The position numbers and the translations under genes are program-made. Positions 47,101 through 58,503 of a stretch of DNA of 64,000 bases are shown here, piece after piece. Numbering within the stretch: the first letter of the stretch is position 1; every line of letters begins with the position of its first letter. The stretch comes from Yamagishiella unicocca (Eukaryota > Chlorophyta > Chlorophyceae > Chlamydomonadales > Volvocaceae): assembly GCA_003116995.1 (NCBI GenBank), contig BDSL01000025.1, forward strand, positions 806,001 to 870,000. The letters are read 5' to 3'. Below the pieces are notes generated by a model. That model was not told the origin of the DNA. It was given only the letters and a program-made list of their open reading frames with translations, and did not search any database.

Positions 47101-50100
47101 ACAACACCAGGACGCCGACCGGTCGCGCCAGCGCCATGTGCAACCAGCGGCCAGCCGCTCGCCCCCGGTGCTGTCGGGGTCCGTATCCGGACAGTCGCAT
47201 CGCGGCCCCCACGACCAGGCAGCAGCCGCAGGCCCCCAGCGACGGCTGCGTGCCAGCGCCGAGCCCGAGGATCGGCTGCAGCAGCAGCAGCAGCCGATGC
47301 ATCCGCACTCCCCGCATCGGGTCGAGTCGCGGGAGCCGCGCCCTCAATCCGCGGACGTGCACAGCGTTCGGCAGGAGGGAGCGCTTCGGCCCGGCTCCCC
47401 CGCGGCGGCGGCGGCGGCGGGCCTGCACAGCGCCGCAGAGCTCACTCCTGTGGCCCTGAGCGCCGCAGGCAGCAGCCGCAACCCGCGCCGGGCGGCCGAC
47501 GTGCCAGGCAGCGGCGGCAGCAGCGCGGGCCGGGCCGTCAGGCCCGGCAGGGGGTCCATGCTGATGAGCAGCTCGTTGGGGTTCGGCAGCGACGTCAGCG
47601 GAAGCGGCGGCCGCGAGCTGGGCGCCCGCCTTCGCGCATCCATCAGCAACGACGGCGGCAGCCCATACGCCGCCAACTCGGCGGCCTTTCTCGGCGGCCC
47701 CACATCCGGCGGCAACTCGCCGGTCGACGCCGCCGCCGCCGGTCTGCTCAACGGCGGCCTCGTTGTGCGTGTACCTCAGATGATACGGCTGTCCCTGTCC
47801 GGCCCGGACGGCCAGGAGGTGCGTGTGGGCACCGTCGGCTATGGCGTCGCCGGCGGCAGCGGCCTGATCACGGGCCCCGCCGCCCCTGGCGGCCTCGCCA
47901 TCGGCGCCTTCCGGTACGGCAGCCTGGCGTCCTCTCCGACGTCGTCGTACATGACGCTGCCGTACGACGCAGGCAGCGGCGCCATGCTGTCGCCGTCGCC
48001 GGCGCTCACTACGCCGACCGGCAGCATGGCGGGCACCACGACTGCCTTCGCGCTGGCAGCGGTCGCGAGCAGTACCTCGGAGGCGCAGCTGACGCACGGC
48101 AACCTCGGCGTGGATGAGCCGATGCTGGTGGACGGCTCAGGCAGGCCGGTCCGACGGGCCACGCACTCGCCGCGGTCGTCGTCCACCGCCCTCGACGGCG
48201 GCAACGCCGCGGGCGCAGCCGCCGCGCTGCCGCTCACGGCGCACGCCTCTACCAGCGGTTGGGCCGCAGCGGAGGGCGGCAGGGCCCGTAGCAGCAGCGG
48301 CGGTGGCATCGCCGATGGGCCCCGCTGTGGGCTGCGCCAGGGTGACTTCTTCGCGGGTCAGGGAGATAGCGTTCCCAGACCCATGGGTCGCAGCTCCGCT
48401 GGCGGCGCGCCGCTGCCGCCGCTGCCGTGGCCCTCCGCTGGACCCTCCGACGGCCGATCCCTGTCCGCCCACGGGGCGGAAAGCGCAACCGCTTTGGCGA
48501 TGGTGACGGCGCCTGTGGGGTCTTTGGAGGCGGCGGGAGCTGCTGCGGCGCGCCCTGCGGCCACATCCCCACGCGCGGCGTCGTCCTCTCAGCCGGATTC
48601 CGGCAACATGGTGCGCGGGGTCCGCTTCACGAAGATCCTGGCAGAGCAGTTCTCCCACGTGTCGCTGGCCTCATCGTCGTCCGGCGCCTTTGCTGCGTCG
48701 GCGCCGGCCTCCAGGGAGGCCAGCATGACGGCCATCAGCGGCGGCAGGGGCTCGGGCTCCAGGGATGGCAGTGGCAACCCCGGCGGCGGTGGCGGCGGCG
48801 GCTACAAGGGCAGTCTGCGGACCAGCTGCGACAGCCTGCGGGTGGAGGGCAGGTCGCTGTCGGCGCCGTCGGCAGCCGGCTGGCTGCGGGCCTCATACGG
48901 GGGTCCGGTGAACCGCATGGAGCCGGCGAGGTCGGGGTCGTACGGATCCAGATCCAAGACGGTCTCGTTCCTCTTGGAGCCCACGCAGCTTGGAGCTGAG
49001 CCTCTGGTGTCCGAAGACTCGACAGGTGATAAGGGGGTGTTGAGAGGAGAACCCGTACGGGGGTCGGCACTGAAAAATAAAACCGGGAAGGAAACCGATT
49101 GCTCCAGGGGGGCCCGGCGATCTTACGGCGCCACGGAGTGCCTCGTGGATGCGCAGTGGAGGTCGCTGGTTGCCTGGCGTTGGAACGGGGCGTGGTGGCC
49201 GATGGGTGCCGCAGGGCGGCAAAGCCGCAAAACGGCCGTCAGGAGGACTGCGCGTCCGTCTTTCGCGGCTTGGAGAAGTAACAGACACTTCCTACTACAG
49301 TTGCTCTTGCGGCTGCGGGTTGCACCAGCTGACGCCAGAGCTGGCCGTCTTGAAAGCGTACGGTGGCCACTGAAAGGGTTCCCGCTGCGTCTCTGTGCCC
49401 AACTGAAGCTGACGCCGCCCGACCCCTGCCTTGCCAACCCCCAGCGAGCTCCTCCCTGGACGGGGTGCTCACCGCCATCGTGCCCGTCGCCGAAATCAGC
49501 CATCCCTCGGCCGATGAAGCGGCGGCCAGAACACTCGCTCCCTCATCGCCCACCTTTGCTACAGCGGGTCTCGTCGCCGGCAGCCCCGCCGCCGCCCTTG
49601 TAGTTGCTGGCTGTGCTACTGCTGTTGCTGGCAGCGATGATCCCGTGCGCGGTGCTGCGGTGGCAGCCCCTAGCGGCAGCCCCAGAGCCAGGTCCGGGCC
49701 TGGCGCCAAAGCCGACGACCCACTGGCAGCCCTGCAGGCCCTGATCTGGCGTGTCAAACACCTGGGAGACGAATGCGACGCCCTCCTCGCCGCCAATGAT
49801 GATCTTGGCGACGGTAGTGCCGCAGCCGCAGGCGGCACCGCAGCCCATGAAAGGGCCGTTGCCGCAGCCACCGCTGCGGGCGACGCCGCGGTTCCCACTG
49901 ACGGCGACCCCAGAGCTGACGTCAGCGCTCAGTCCGATGGCAGTGTCGTACACGATGACGGCGCCGTCGACGTGGTTCGTGACGGCGCCGTCGACGAGGG
50001 CGTTGCGGACGGCGCCACCGGGGCGGACGGCGCCGTGGTGGCGGACGCCAGTGCATTAGCAGACGGCAGCGGCGCAACCGAGGTCGGCACTGCAGTCAAC

Positions 50101-51599
50101 GGAAGCGGCGCAGTTGACGAAGGCGGTATCACAGCCGGCGGAAGCGGCGGGTCTGACGGCACCCTCGTCGCACAGGACGGTGTTGCGGTGGCTCCGGAAA
50201 GCCCCGTATCCCCGGCCCGACCCAGCGACGCCGCGGCTGCCGCTGCGCCAGACAGCGCTGCCGGGCACAGTGTTGTGCCCGGAAGTGCCATCGTCGTCCG
50301 CAGCGGCAGCGCTGACGTGGACAGCGCCGCCGAGGCAACGGCCGGCCCCACGCCCCTGGAGGTTCTGGTGCAGCGGGCGGAGCAGCTGAGGGCAGCAGCT
50401 ATGTCTGCCGCGGGCATCGAACTGGGTACCTCACCCGCGTCGACCGCCAGGTCGACGCCCATGCATCACCTGCGGTCGGGACCGTCCGCCTCTCCCTCCT
50501 CGACACCCGGCACTGGCAGCGGCATGAAGTACGGCGCGCTGCGGTCCGCGCTCGCGACCTCAGTTCGGCGCAGCTCAGGCAGCGGTGGCGCGTTCTCGCC
50601 TGGAAGAGGCGGCGATGTGGGAGAGGCCGGCGCGGGCAAGGAGTTCTTCTTCCCGCGGCTGTCCACGGAGGCTACAGCCAGCATCAAGGCGCTACACCTG
50701 GCGGCGTTCTGTGACTGGCCGGCGTCGGCTACCCCCAGCGTCGACGACGAGGAGGTGCACGAGATCTCCCTGGCTGGTGGCGTGGAGCAGGTGCGGTGGG
50801 GCCTCACGTACTGGGATCCAAGCCCTGGATCCAGGAGTTGTCTGAACGCCCTGTGCGTGACATGGGAGCTTGCCTCGCGTTCGGAACCCACACAACGCCA
50901 ACCGTGCGAGTGTTAATGTGCCCCTCACCCTGCGACTGCGCAGCTGCCGGCGTCCGCGCGACAGGCTCCTCGCCGCATCATGTCGGCAGCGCTCGCTAGC
51001 GCCGCTGAGGCGCTCGCGGCGGCGGCGGCGGGGCAGCCGCGCTACTCCGTCTGGTCGCTATCCGACTACTTGGCGGTAGCCGGTGCGCATTCCTCACCCT
51101 CCGCTGCAGTCAGGGCAGCAGCAGTGGCAGCTGCCGCCGCCGCAACAGCAGGTGCGGTGCGGGTATATCACTCGCGGCGGGCATAGCGTGCGTCCATGAC
51201 GCAACAGTAAGCGAAGCATTTTCCGTGCCTTGCATCGTGCGGTATGTACGGCAAGCGTGGGTTGACTCCACACACGAAAGATGAGGTAAGGGGAAAGGGG
51301 ATCTAAAGGAATCTACCTCTACCCGCGACGAAGCGATAACCCAGCCCACCTGCGCGCCATTAGCTGTGGTGGTCTGCGTGGAGTGCTCCCAGTGACTGTG
51401 CTGTCATCCAACTGGCCTAATACCACTGTTCACGGCCGTCGCAGGCGTCGGCGTCGACGCTTCCGATCGTTCCTCCCCAGCGGCCGAGCCGGCACCGTCT
51501 ACCGGCGGTGAGCCGGACAGCGGCAAGGCGGGAGGTGATGACGGCGGTGACTCACTGGCCGCGCTGCAAAACCTCATCCGCCAAGTGGCGCACCTGTGA
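41113..51599 (+). CDS. Very large disordered protein with coiled-coil/TFKP motif, 11 exons
   Basis: Predicted about 2294 aa, not recognised as a named gene. Exons: 41113-41733, 41861-42001, 42202-43337, 43639-44155, 44588-44641, about 45352-45500, 45776-46256, 46880-49025, 49445-50790, 50944-51082, 51445-51599; all phases agree (6885 nt). An in-frame TAG lies just upstream (41068-41070), so the first Met is 41113. Most of the protein is Ala/Ser/Gly/Pro/Gln-rich, including a HQPQ repeat (about 42845-42905). Exons 6-7 encode a charged helix LQRWADRREKRLAVLREERD followed by LTFKPVIGEKSRRLAK; TFKPxIxxKSR motifs are, as I recall, common in ciliary and cytoskeletal proteins of protists. Exons 9 and 11 share a short repeat (PLAALQALIWRVKHL / SLAALQNLIRQVAHL). 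The fourth intron uses a GC donor. A role at cilia or cytoskeleton is a guess. Confidence 0.65.
42845..42910 (+). repeat. Coding CACCAGCCCCAG repeat (His-Gln-Pro-Gln)
   Basis: Four to five copies of a 12-bp unit in exon 3 of the large gene, encoding QHQPQHQPQ. In frame and within an open, spliced exon. Confidence 0.85.
45190..45290. repeat. Tandem CCCTCGTCCCACCCCCTCAA repeat in intron
   Basis: About four copies of a 22-24 bp unit with AATGT spacers, in the intron (44642 to about 45351) before the coiled-coil exon of the large gene, close to the acceptor. Confidence 0.85.
46412..46700. repeat. 18-bp minisatellite (GTCCGTACCTGGGGCACA), about 16 copies
   Basis: Units alternate between GTACCTGGGG and GTACCGGGGG variants. 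The array lies in intron 46257-46879 of the large gene. The unit is 18 bp, so all frames stay open across it, but the flanking splice phases place it in the intron. Confidence 0.9.
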
Positions 51600-53233
51600 G
51601 GGACCGGAGGCACCGCTTCGCCTCCATCAAATATGCCAGAGCGAGTCCGCGCTGCAGGCGTTGCTGATCCCGCGCGGGCGTCGAGGCATCGCGTGAGGGC
51701 AGGGGAGTTTGTGGCGGGGAGTGCAGGGCGGTGTGAGTTGGTAGTAGGAAGGGGCCGGTGGTGGACTTGGTTGCCCAAGGAGGGGTCTATGACGTGCCGC
51801 GCGGGGAGGCCGAGCAAGAGCGCGCGACGTAATGACGTCTGTTCGTCTAGTCAACCCCCCTGGGATTCGCGGCCAATCCTTCATCCCCTGGTCAGGAGGC
51901 TGCGCTCTGGTGGTGCTTCATCTCCACCAGCATCATCATCACCTGCCTGGCCCTGTGCGGTCAGCGCCCACGTCAGCGCCCACGTCCGCTTGAACCTAGT
52001 GATCTTGACTGCGCAGCGGCGAACCGGTCCATTTCCAAAAATTGTACATTCGCTTGCCTGTTTCACATCCGAAGACCACCGTCACGGAACAGGCTGGGCG
52101 GTCAGGCCACGTACGCCATGCCGTACAGATGATTGTTGCTGTGGATGTTATTGCGTGTATTATGCGACCGTGTACGGCCGAGGTGGGTGCACCCTGCTGT
52201 GGGCATTCCTGCAACTGGCACTGGGCGGCGCCAAACAGCGTTTTGCGCCAAACACTTTTGGGGGGGATTGGGCGCAGGGGTTTCCTGACACGAACATGTC
52301 ATGCTGGCGTCTTCAGCATGGCGGTGATGGAGGCCGAACTGCGGTATAGCGCGCGCCAGCACTGCAGGGTGCCTTCCGTCAGCACGCGGGTTTGGGTTCT
52401 GAGGGAGTTGAAGGTGGCCGTGTATTTGCTGCCGAAGTTACGATCGTCGGAGCGCTTGTCGAGACCTGTGGTGGAGACTTGTGTTGCCTTCTGGTTGGTT
52501 CAATCACGGAGGCTGGGTGTCTGGTTGATTCAATCACGAAAGCTGGGTGTCTGGTTGGTTCAATCACGGAGGCTGGGATCCAAGTTCTAGGGGGGTTGTT
52601 CCGTATTAGGATCTCAGACAATAAGTTGAGAGATTGACGGGTCCAAAAGGGTCCAAATGACCGCATTAACCGTGTTCAGCTCTCTTGTACCTAGTTCACA
52701 CCCCGCGGCCTGTGGGGGTGCCTGAATGTAAATTGATCCCGCACGGCATCACTGGCTCTCCCTTGTTTCTTTAGGACGCTCAAATCTGGGTCAAGGTCGC
52801 TAGTGGGAGAAGGGGAGGGAGGGGGACGCGATTCAAGCTTCCGGTCGCCATCCTATCCGATGTGTGCAAAAGGTATAGGACAGCCTTCATATTTATGGAG
52901 GATTATGGCTTAAATTTTGGGAATTGGGTCTACGCATAGGCAACGAAGAGCGACCTCTAGTCTAATGTACCGCGGACGCAGCTTGGAACAAACAACATAC
53001 CTATCCATAAAAAATATAGCTTACTTGCGAAGCTGATTATCACCGCATGGCATTGCTTGGTTGACCTAGAAGGCAGACCACATATCTTGTACGACATGAC
53101 TTCGCCGCGCCGACTCTTCGCCGCGAGTTACGTATTTACGATGATTTTGGGCGCTTTACGTACGCAGGAAATCAACCTTTAGGAAGTATACACCGTATAC
53201 CCATCGCTATTGTAGGCGTTACAACTCCGCCCA
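51600..53233. other. Spacer between the large gene and the phosphotransferase gene
   Basis: No supported gene. It contains three copies of a roughly 33-bp repeat (GGTTGGTTCAATCACGGAGG and variants) at 52490-52580, a TGTAA at 52727-52731 that could end the upstream transcript, and an AT-richer stretch at 52850-53160 that probably includes the promoter of the next gene. Confidence 0.5.
52490..52580. repeat. About 33-bp tandem repeat, three copies
   Basis: CTGGTTGGTTCAATCACGGA followed by GGCTGGGTGT, repeated with one variant middle copy (GATTCAATCACGAAAGC). It lies downstream of the large gene, possibly in its 3' UTR. Confidence 0.9.
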
Positions 53234-56200
53234 ATGGCGCTTCTTTCTCGCGGTGTTAGGAGCTGCGGTCGTCCTGTTGGCACTGGCGCACGCGCACAGC
53301 CCTTGATTGCTTTGCGCCAGCGTTTGGTGGTGATGGTGAGTTCTGTCCTCGGTGCGCACTCGCAGGGGTTCGTCCCATCGCTGTGCGCTCGCACGCGTAC
53401 TTTAAGCATTTGCCAGACATATCGCACGGTAAAGATCGGAGCTCGGCTGCGTCGCTGCATCCTTTCTGAGGGCGACTGGGCTCTCATTTTGTGACCGTTT
53501 GTTTGTTAGGGTCACCAGACCCTACCGAGCCCCCACGTGTACGGCTCTACGGACAGCAAACAAAGCAACCAGTGATCTTAGTTCCTCGGCGTCGTCGGGC
53601 CCCCCCCCGTAACCACGCACACGCGCGCCCCTTCTGGAACCTCCGCAGTCGTCCTCCGCCGCCCCCGCCCCCTCCGCCCCCAAGACGGGCCAGCACACCG
53701 TCGAGGAGGAGCTGCGCGACGAAGCACTGTCGTACTTCTTCGCGGGTTTGGACCTAAAGACCACGCCCACCAGCGGCGGCGTCAATAACGTCGTTCAGGT
53801 GTGGATGCAGCGCCGCCGTCGGAGTGTCTCTCAACATCCGGGGTACCCGTGTACGACAACCCGCCCACCTACCTCAACTCCTCAAGGGATAGTCATGCCC
53901 CTCAACTTCCCCAAACCCTGCTCCGCCGCTGGCCACGCAGTATGTGGAGACCTCCGACGGCGAGCGCTACGTCCTGCGCATCTACAACAACGGCAACAAG
54001 TCGGAAAAGGTTCGCTTCGAGGTGAGCCCTGGGCAGGTTGCGGGGTAAGGGAGTGAAGCGGTTTTAGGGTTTAGGGCAATGCGGAAGGAATGCCAGCTAG
54101 CCCGTGACCGGTCATGCGTAGGGCGCGTACTCGACAGGCGGTGGGGAGGGGATTGAGGCGGGAGGGGGCGGGGATGAGGCGGGGAGAGGCGCGTTTTTGG
54201 AGGTGGGGGTGGAGGCAGCTGCAGGCGCCGGGCTGGCGGGAAGGAGACGGACCGCCAGAAACAGCGGAGGGCGGGTGACAGGTTAAGCACCACGTACCCC
54301 AAACCCCAGGACAAACCTCATGACAAACCCCAACATAAACCCAACCCAAACCCCAACTATGGCGGCAGCACGAGATCCTCGAGCAGCTGGCGAGGCAGAA
54401 GCTCTCATTCCAGGTGGGGGCTGTGAGATGTGTGAGGTGTGAGAGGGGTCCAGGAGGGGTGGCGGGGGGCTCTCGGGTCCAGGGGGGTGGCGGGGGGCTC
54501 TCGGCTCCAGGGGAGGTGCCCACTTAATGTGCCTGGCTGGCAAGCAGGTCATGCGGCGGAGAGGGAGCGTTGGCGGGGTAGGTTGTCGTACCTGCACGCA
54601 CGGAGGGACCGAGACCCATGGGTCTAGCAGTGGAGAGGGGCCGCCTGGCGGCCGCCTGCCAGCACGCCAGCCGTCGCCGCCTCCTGCCCTCTTCCCACTG
54701 ACCGTCAGACAGTAGCACTGTCGCCGATCGGCGCGATGACTGCCAGGGTCCAGCTGGCATCGGTACTCCGAGCCCCTTAACGCCGCCTCCTGCTTCCCTC
54801 CCGCCTCGCCTCCTCCCCCCTGCCGACCCACTTGTTTCCCCTTCCCCCCCCGCCCGCCTCCCCTCCCCTCCCCTCCCCTCCCCTCCCCTCCCCTCTCCCC
54901 CCCACATACACAGGTGCCCCGAGCCCTGCCCTCCAAGGCCGGCCGCCCCCACGAGCTGCTGTCCAACGGCGCTGAGGCATGCATCTTCCACATCATCCCC
55001 GGCACCCTGGCCAAGACAACCAGTCCGGAGGAGGTGGGCTTGCTAGGGCGGGGGCGAGCGAGAAGACCCAGTTATATGACATAGGAAACGGAGGGCAAGG
55101 GCGGGGGGGAAGCGAGGAGCGCCGCGACAACCCGCCACATGGCCGGAGAGGAGCAGCTTCTAGCAGGTTCCAGGCGGGGTTGCGAAAATACTCGGCTACG
55201 CGACGTGGGAAGTGTAGCTTGGGGGGGGGGGGCGGTGAGGGCAGGCGTGGGGGGAGCGGTGGGAGTCCTGCTGCCCGTGGGCCCGTCAAACGAAGCACCG
55301 CGAGCCTCACAGCAAATCACAGCATCCAACGCGAACATGACCTGTCCCGCCAGACAGCAAAGCACAGCATCCAACGCGAACTTGACCTGTCCCGCCAGAC
55401 AGCAAAGCACAGCATCCAACGCGAACATGACCTGTCCCGCCAGACAGCAAAGCACAGCATCCAACGCGAACTTGACCTGTCCCGCCAGACAGCAAAGCAC
55501 AGCATCCAACGCGAACATGACCTGTCCCGCCAGACAGCAAAGCACAGCATCCAACGCGAACATGACCTGTCCCGCCAGACAGCAAATCACAGCATCCAAC
55601 GCGAACATGACCTGTCCCGCCAGACAGCAAAGCGCAGCATCCAACGCGAACACGACCTGTCCCGCCAGAGAGCCTGTGCCCTTCGTGCGTCTCACGCGCA
55701 ACTGAGTCTTTTGCAGGGCCGGAGCGCCAAGCACCGAGCACTCCCCCCGGTGTCCGTCAAGGCCGCTCCCACCCACCCACCCCGGTTTTCCTCACAACCC
55801 GCCCACCCCGCAATGCGACACAACATGCAGCGGCGAGGGCTCCCGCTTATCACGCTTCCCTCAAGGACGCATTTCCAAAGTGTGTACCAACCGTTTCCTA
55901 ATCGGTTTTACTTTCAGTGCCGACCCAACGGTTTCCTATCCTATCCCCCTACATCGGCTGGTGTACCACACATCGTTTGCCGGAGCAGGTCGGTACCCGC
56001 ATCGACACGCGCACCCACGGGGAAGTGTTTGCCTCCAGCAAGTTTCGGCCGCTGCTGCCGCGAAGCGACAGCCTGGTCGCTGTAGCGTGCAAGGGCTCCG
56101 AAGCAACCTGCCCATCCTCGCACCTCGCAACGTGTTTTCTATCCCCCTAGGTGTTCTGTTCCGCTCCGAAACCCCTCTCCCCTCTTAACCCCTCCGAAAC

Positions 56201-58426
56201 CAGGTCGGCAGGGCCACGGGGGAGCTGTCCGCCGCCATGGGCGCCGTGCGCATCGACGGCATGAAAGCGCCCATCCCGCCGTACTTTGAGCTGTTCAAGG
56301 TACGGCACCGTGAAGCGCAGGCTTCCCGTGCATATCGCGCCCCGTTCGGTTAGCTCTCGCACGCTGGCTTGTGCCACTCCCAAACACCTATCCGTCACGA
56401 TCCGCCACGATCCGTCGCGATCCACCGTACAAATTTTAATCCCCGGTGTCGCCCAGTTTTTAAATTTGAAATTTGCAGCAGTACGAGCACAGTAGGTCCG
56501 CATCCGTGCCGCCACCTCCCAGCCGCGTCCACGCACGCATCATGTGCATCGACTCCCATCATCTCCATGACGTTCTTCTCGGTGCCTGGCATCACCAACG
56601 AATCACGAATACCTCCCGGCCGCCGGCTGGTTTGCGCCTCCGGTTCGTCCCCCTTTACTTAGGTGCACCACTCCATAGACGGCGATGCCGAGGTGTTCTA
56701 TCGGGAGGTCGCAAGCAACCCGGGCTTCAACGAGTGCCGCGAGGTGGGGCGGGGTGGAGGTGGGGTGGGGGTGGGATGAAGTTGCGAGGGAAACCCAAGC
56801 CCGTGTACGAATGGATCCTGATGCGTCGGAAGTAGGGATGGTGACGTCGGACATCTCATCCGCAGGCCATCGACTTCCTGGTTGCCGAGATCCGCAAGAT
56901 TGAGGAGAAGCTGGCGGTCTACCACAAGCAAAACCTGCCCATGCAGGTTTGTGGCGTTGCGTGTGTGTTTGGGGGGAAGATGTAGTTCGGGACTACAACC
57001 CCGTGGACACGACATAGGAGAAGCGAAAAGGTCTGATAAGTACTAGTGCGGTGGGGGGGGGAGGTCGCGTGGGTTCGGGAGCGTCTGCCGTGCCTCGTCC
57101 GGTGGGTGGAGGTAATGGGTTGCGGGCATCGAGATGATTCGCCTCCACTCCCAATTCTCAAAAACCACCAATGCCGTTTTCATCTCCGCTGTCGGTTGGC
57201 CGGTTCCCGCAGCTCATCCACGGCGACCTGCACTACGACAACGTGATGGTGGTTGACGACAACGTTTCGGGGCTGTTGGACTTCGAGTTCTGCGCCTACG
57301 ACTGGCGTGCCATGGAGCTCGCGGTGGCGCTGTCCAAGTGAGTATCGCGTGAGATGATGACATCAGGGGGAGGAGGAGGAGGAGGAGACGTGTGTGGTTT
57401 TGCAGCGAGTTCCGGTTTCACATCTGCGAGTGGTTTCGGAGCCGTGGACCTGTCTCATGTCCTGACCTGCGGGTTTCCTATTTCTATTTAGACGTCCCCT
57501 CGAGCTCTCACAGGCAGAGCTATGGCACATGGGGGTCAGGAACGTAACTGGACAATGTGCAAAGCCGCGGATAGGTGTGCACACGCGTCCGCGCGTTTGC
57601 TCGTCGGATGTGCACAGGCACGCCCGCGGATGTACGAACCCGCGAATGGTTTGTCGTACACAGGTACGTCGGTGAGGACGAGCCGCTGCCGCTGTGCGAG
57701 CGCTTCGTGACGGGCTTCGCGCAGCACGGGCAGCTCAACGAGGCGGAGATCGCGGCCATCCCGGATCTTATCAACTTGCGGATCTTCTCCAACGCCGTCT
57801 ACTTCACGGTGCGCTGGCTGGGGCCTTATGTATGATGAGCTAACAAAAATAATAGTTAAAAAAACTGGATTTGGCGTTTGGCAGCTCTGCATCGTGGGTG
57901 GTTGATTGGGTTGATACTGACCTGCCGAGGTTAGGCTACAGCATTTAAGGGGAGCGGAAGGGAGCAGGGGAACTATCGATCCGTCTGCTGCCCGCATAGC
58001 TCAGCTTACCCAATCAAGGGCCCGTATGAACCCCGGGCAGCCTCGAAACGGCAATAATCGTAGCGTGCGCTGCTTCCAATTTCTCTGCCGCGACCGGTAT
58101 CTATGATCCCAAAGCCAAATCCCGCCCACGGGCTTTCCGCACGAACCCCCAATCTCGAACCCAAGCCAAATCCCGCCCACGGGATTTCCCCACAATCCCA
58201 AATCCCGCCCCCCCCCACCACCCTGGGTTCTTTACTTGTAACCCCCCCACCACCCTGGCGCACCCTCCCGCAGGGTCGCGCTATCGCAGGCGAGGACTCC
58301 CTGGAGTCACTCACCTCCCGGGCCGGCTCGTATGCCAAACGGGTGCGGTGGGTCAACGCCAACCGCGACAAGCTGGCAGCTGTCATTCGGGAGAAGATGG
58401 CCGCGATGGTGGGCGCGAGCTCGTAA
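53234..58426 (+). CDS. APH-fold small-molecule kinase with organelle-type leader, 11 exons
   Basis: Predicted 392-aa phosphotransferase. Exons: 53234-53335, 53649-53798, 53941-54021, 54369-54413, 54914-55033, 56204-56299, 56663-56743, 56866-56946, 57213-57337, 57664-57808, 58274-58426; phases match throughout, 1179 nt. The start ATG has a good algal context (CCCAATGGC). Residues 1-34 are Arg-rich and acid-free, like a mitochondrial or plastid presequence. The fold follows: SGGVNNVVQY nucleotide loop, ERYVLRIYNN with the ATP-binding Arg-Ile strand, catalytic HGDLHYDNVMV (D257), and the Mg-binding LLDFEF (D275). This matches the aminoglycoside phosphotransferase/choline kinase/homoserine kinase II superfamily (Pfam APH). 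I lean to the homoserine-kinase-II-like branch, but the substrate cannot be told. Its introns contain a 45-bp minisatellite and telomere-like sequence. Confidence 0.85.
54062..54076. repeat. Telomere-like TTTTAGGGTTTAGGG in intron
   Basis: Short TTTTAGGG tract in the phosphotransferase gene intron 54022-54368. It is the G-rich orientation of the tracts seen in three other genes. Confidence 0.5.
55311..55672. repeat. 45-bp minisatellite, about 8 copies
   Basis: Near-perfect copies of a 45-bp unit containing GCATCCAACGCGAACATGAC and CTGTCCCGCCAGACAGCAAA, in the phosphotransferase intron 55034-56203. The unit is 45 bp and stop-free in several frames, giving long spurious open frames. The neighbouring exons join in phase without it. 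Confidence 0.95.
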
Positions 58427-58503
58427 GGAAAGCAGTTCGGAGCAGGGCGCGGAAAAGATGGCCGCGATGGTGGGTGCGAGCTCGTGAGGAAAGCAATTCG
58501 GGG
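58394..58503 (+). repeat. Duplication of the stop-codon region of the phosphotransferase gene
   Basis: The segment AAGATGGCCGCGATGGTGGG ... GAGCTCGTAAGGAAAGCAGT spanning the stop (58424-58426) is repeated about 61 bp downstream, where the corresponding stop reads TGA instead of TAA. The second copy lies in the 3' UTR. Confidence 0.9.

Noticed and set aside
52042..52590. 182-codon plus-strand ORF downstream of the large gene
   Set aside because: Its C-terminal part is only the 33-bp tandem repeat, and there are no splice signals or recognisable protein motifs.
55072..55776. 234-codon minus-strand ORF with repeated CCLAGQVMFALDAV
   Set aside because: Made by the 45-bp intronic minisatellite; it looks like membrane segments only by chance.
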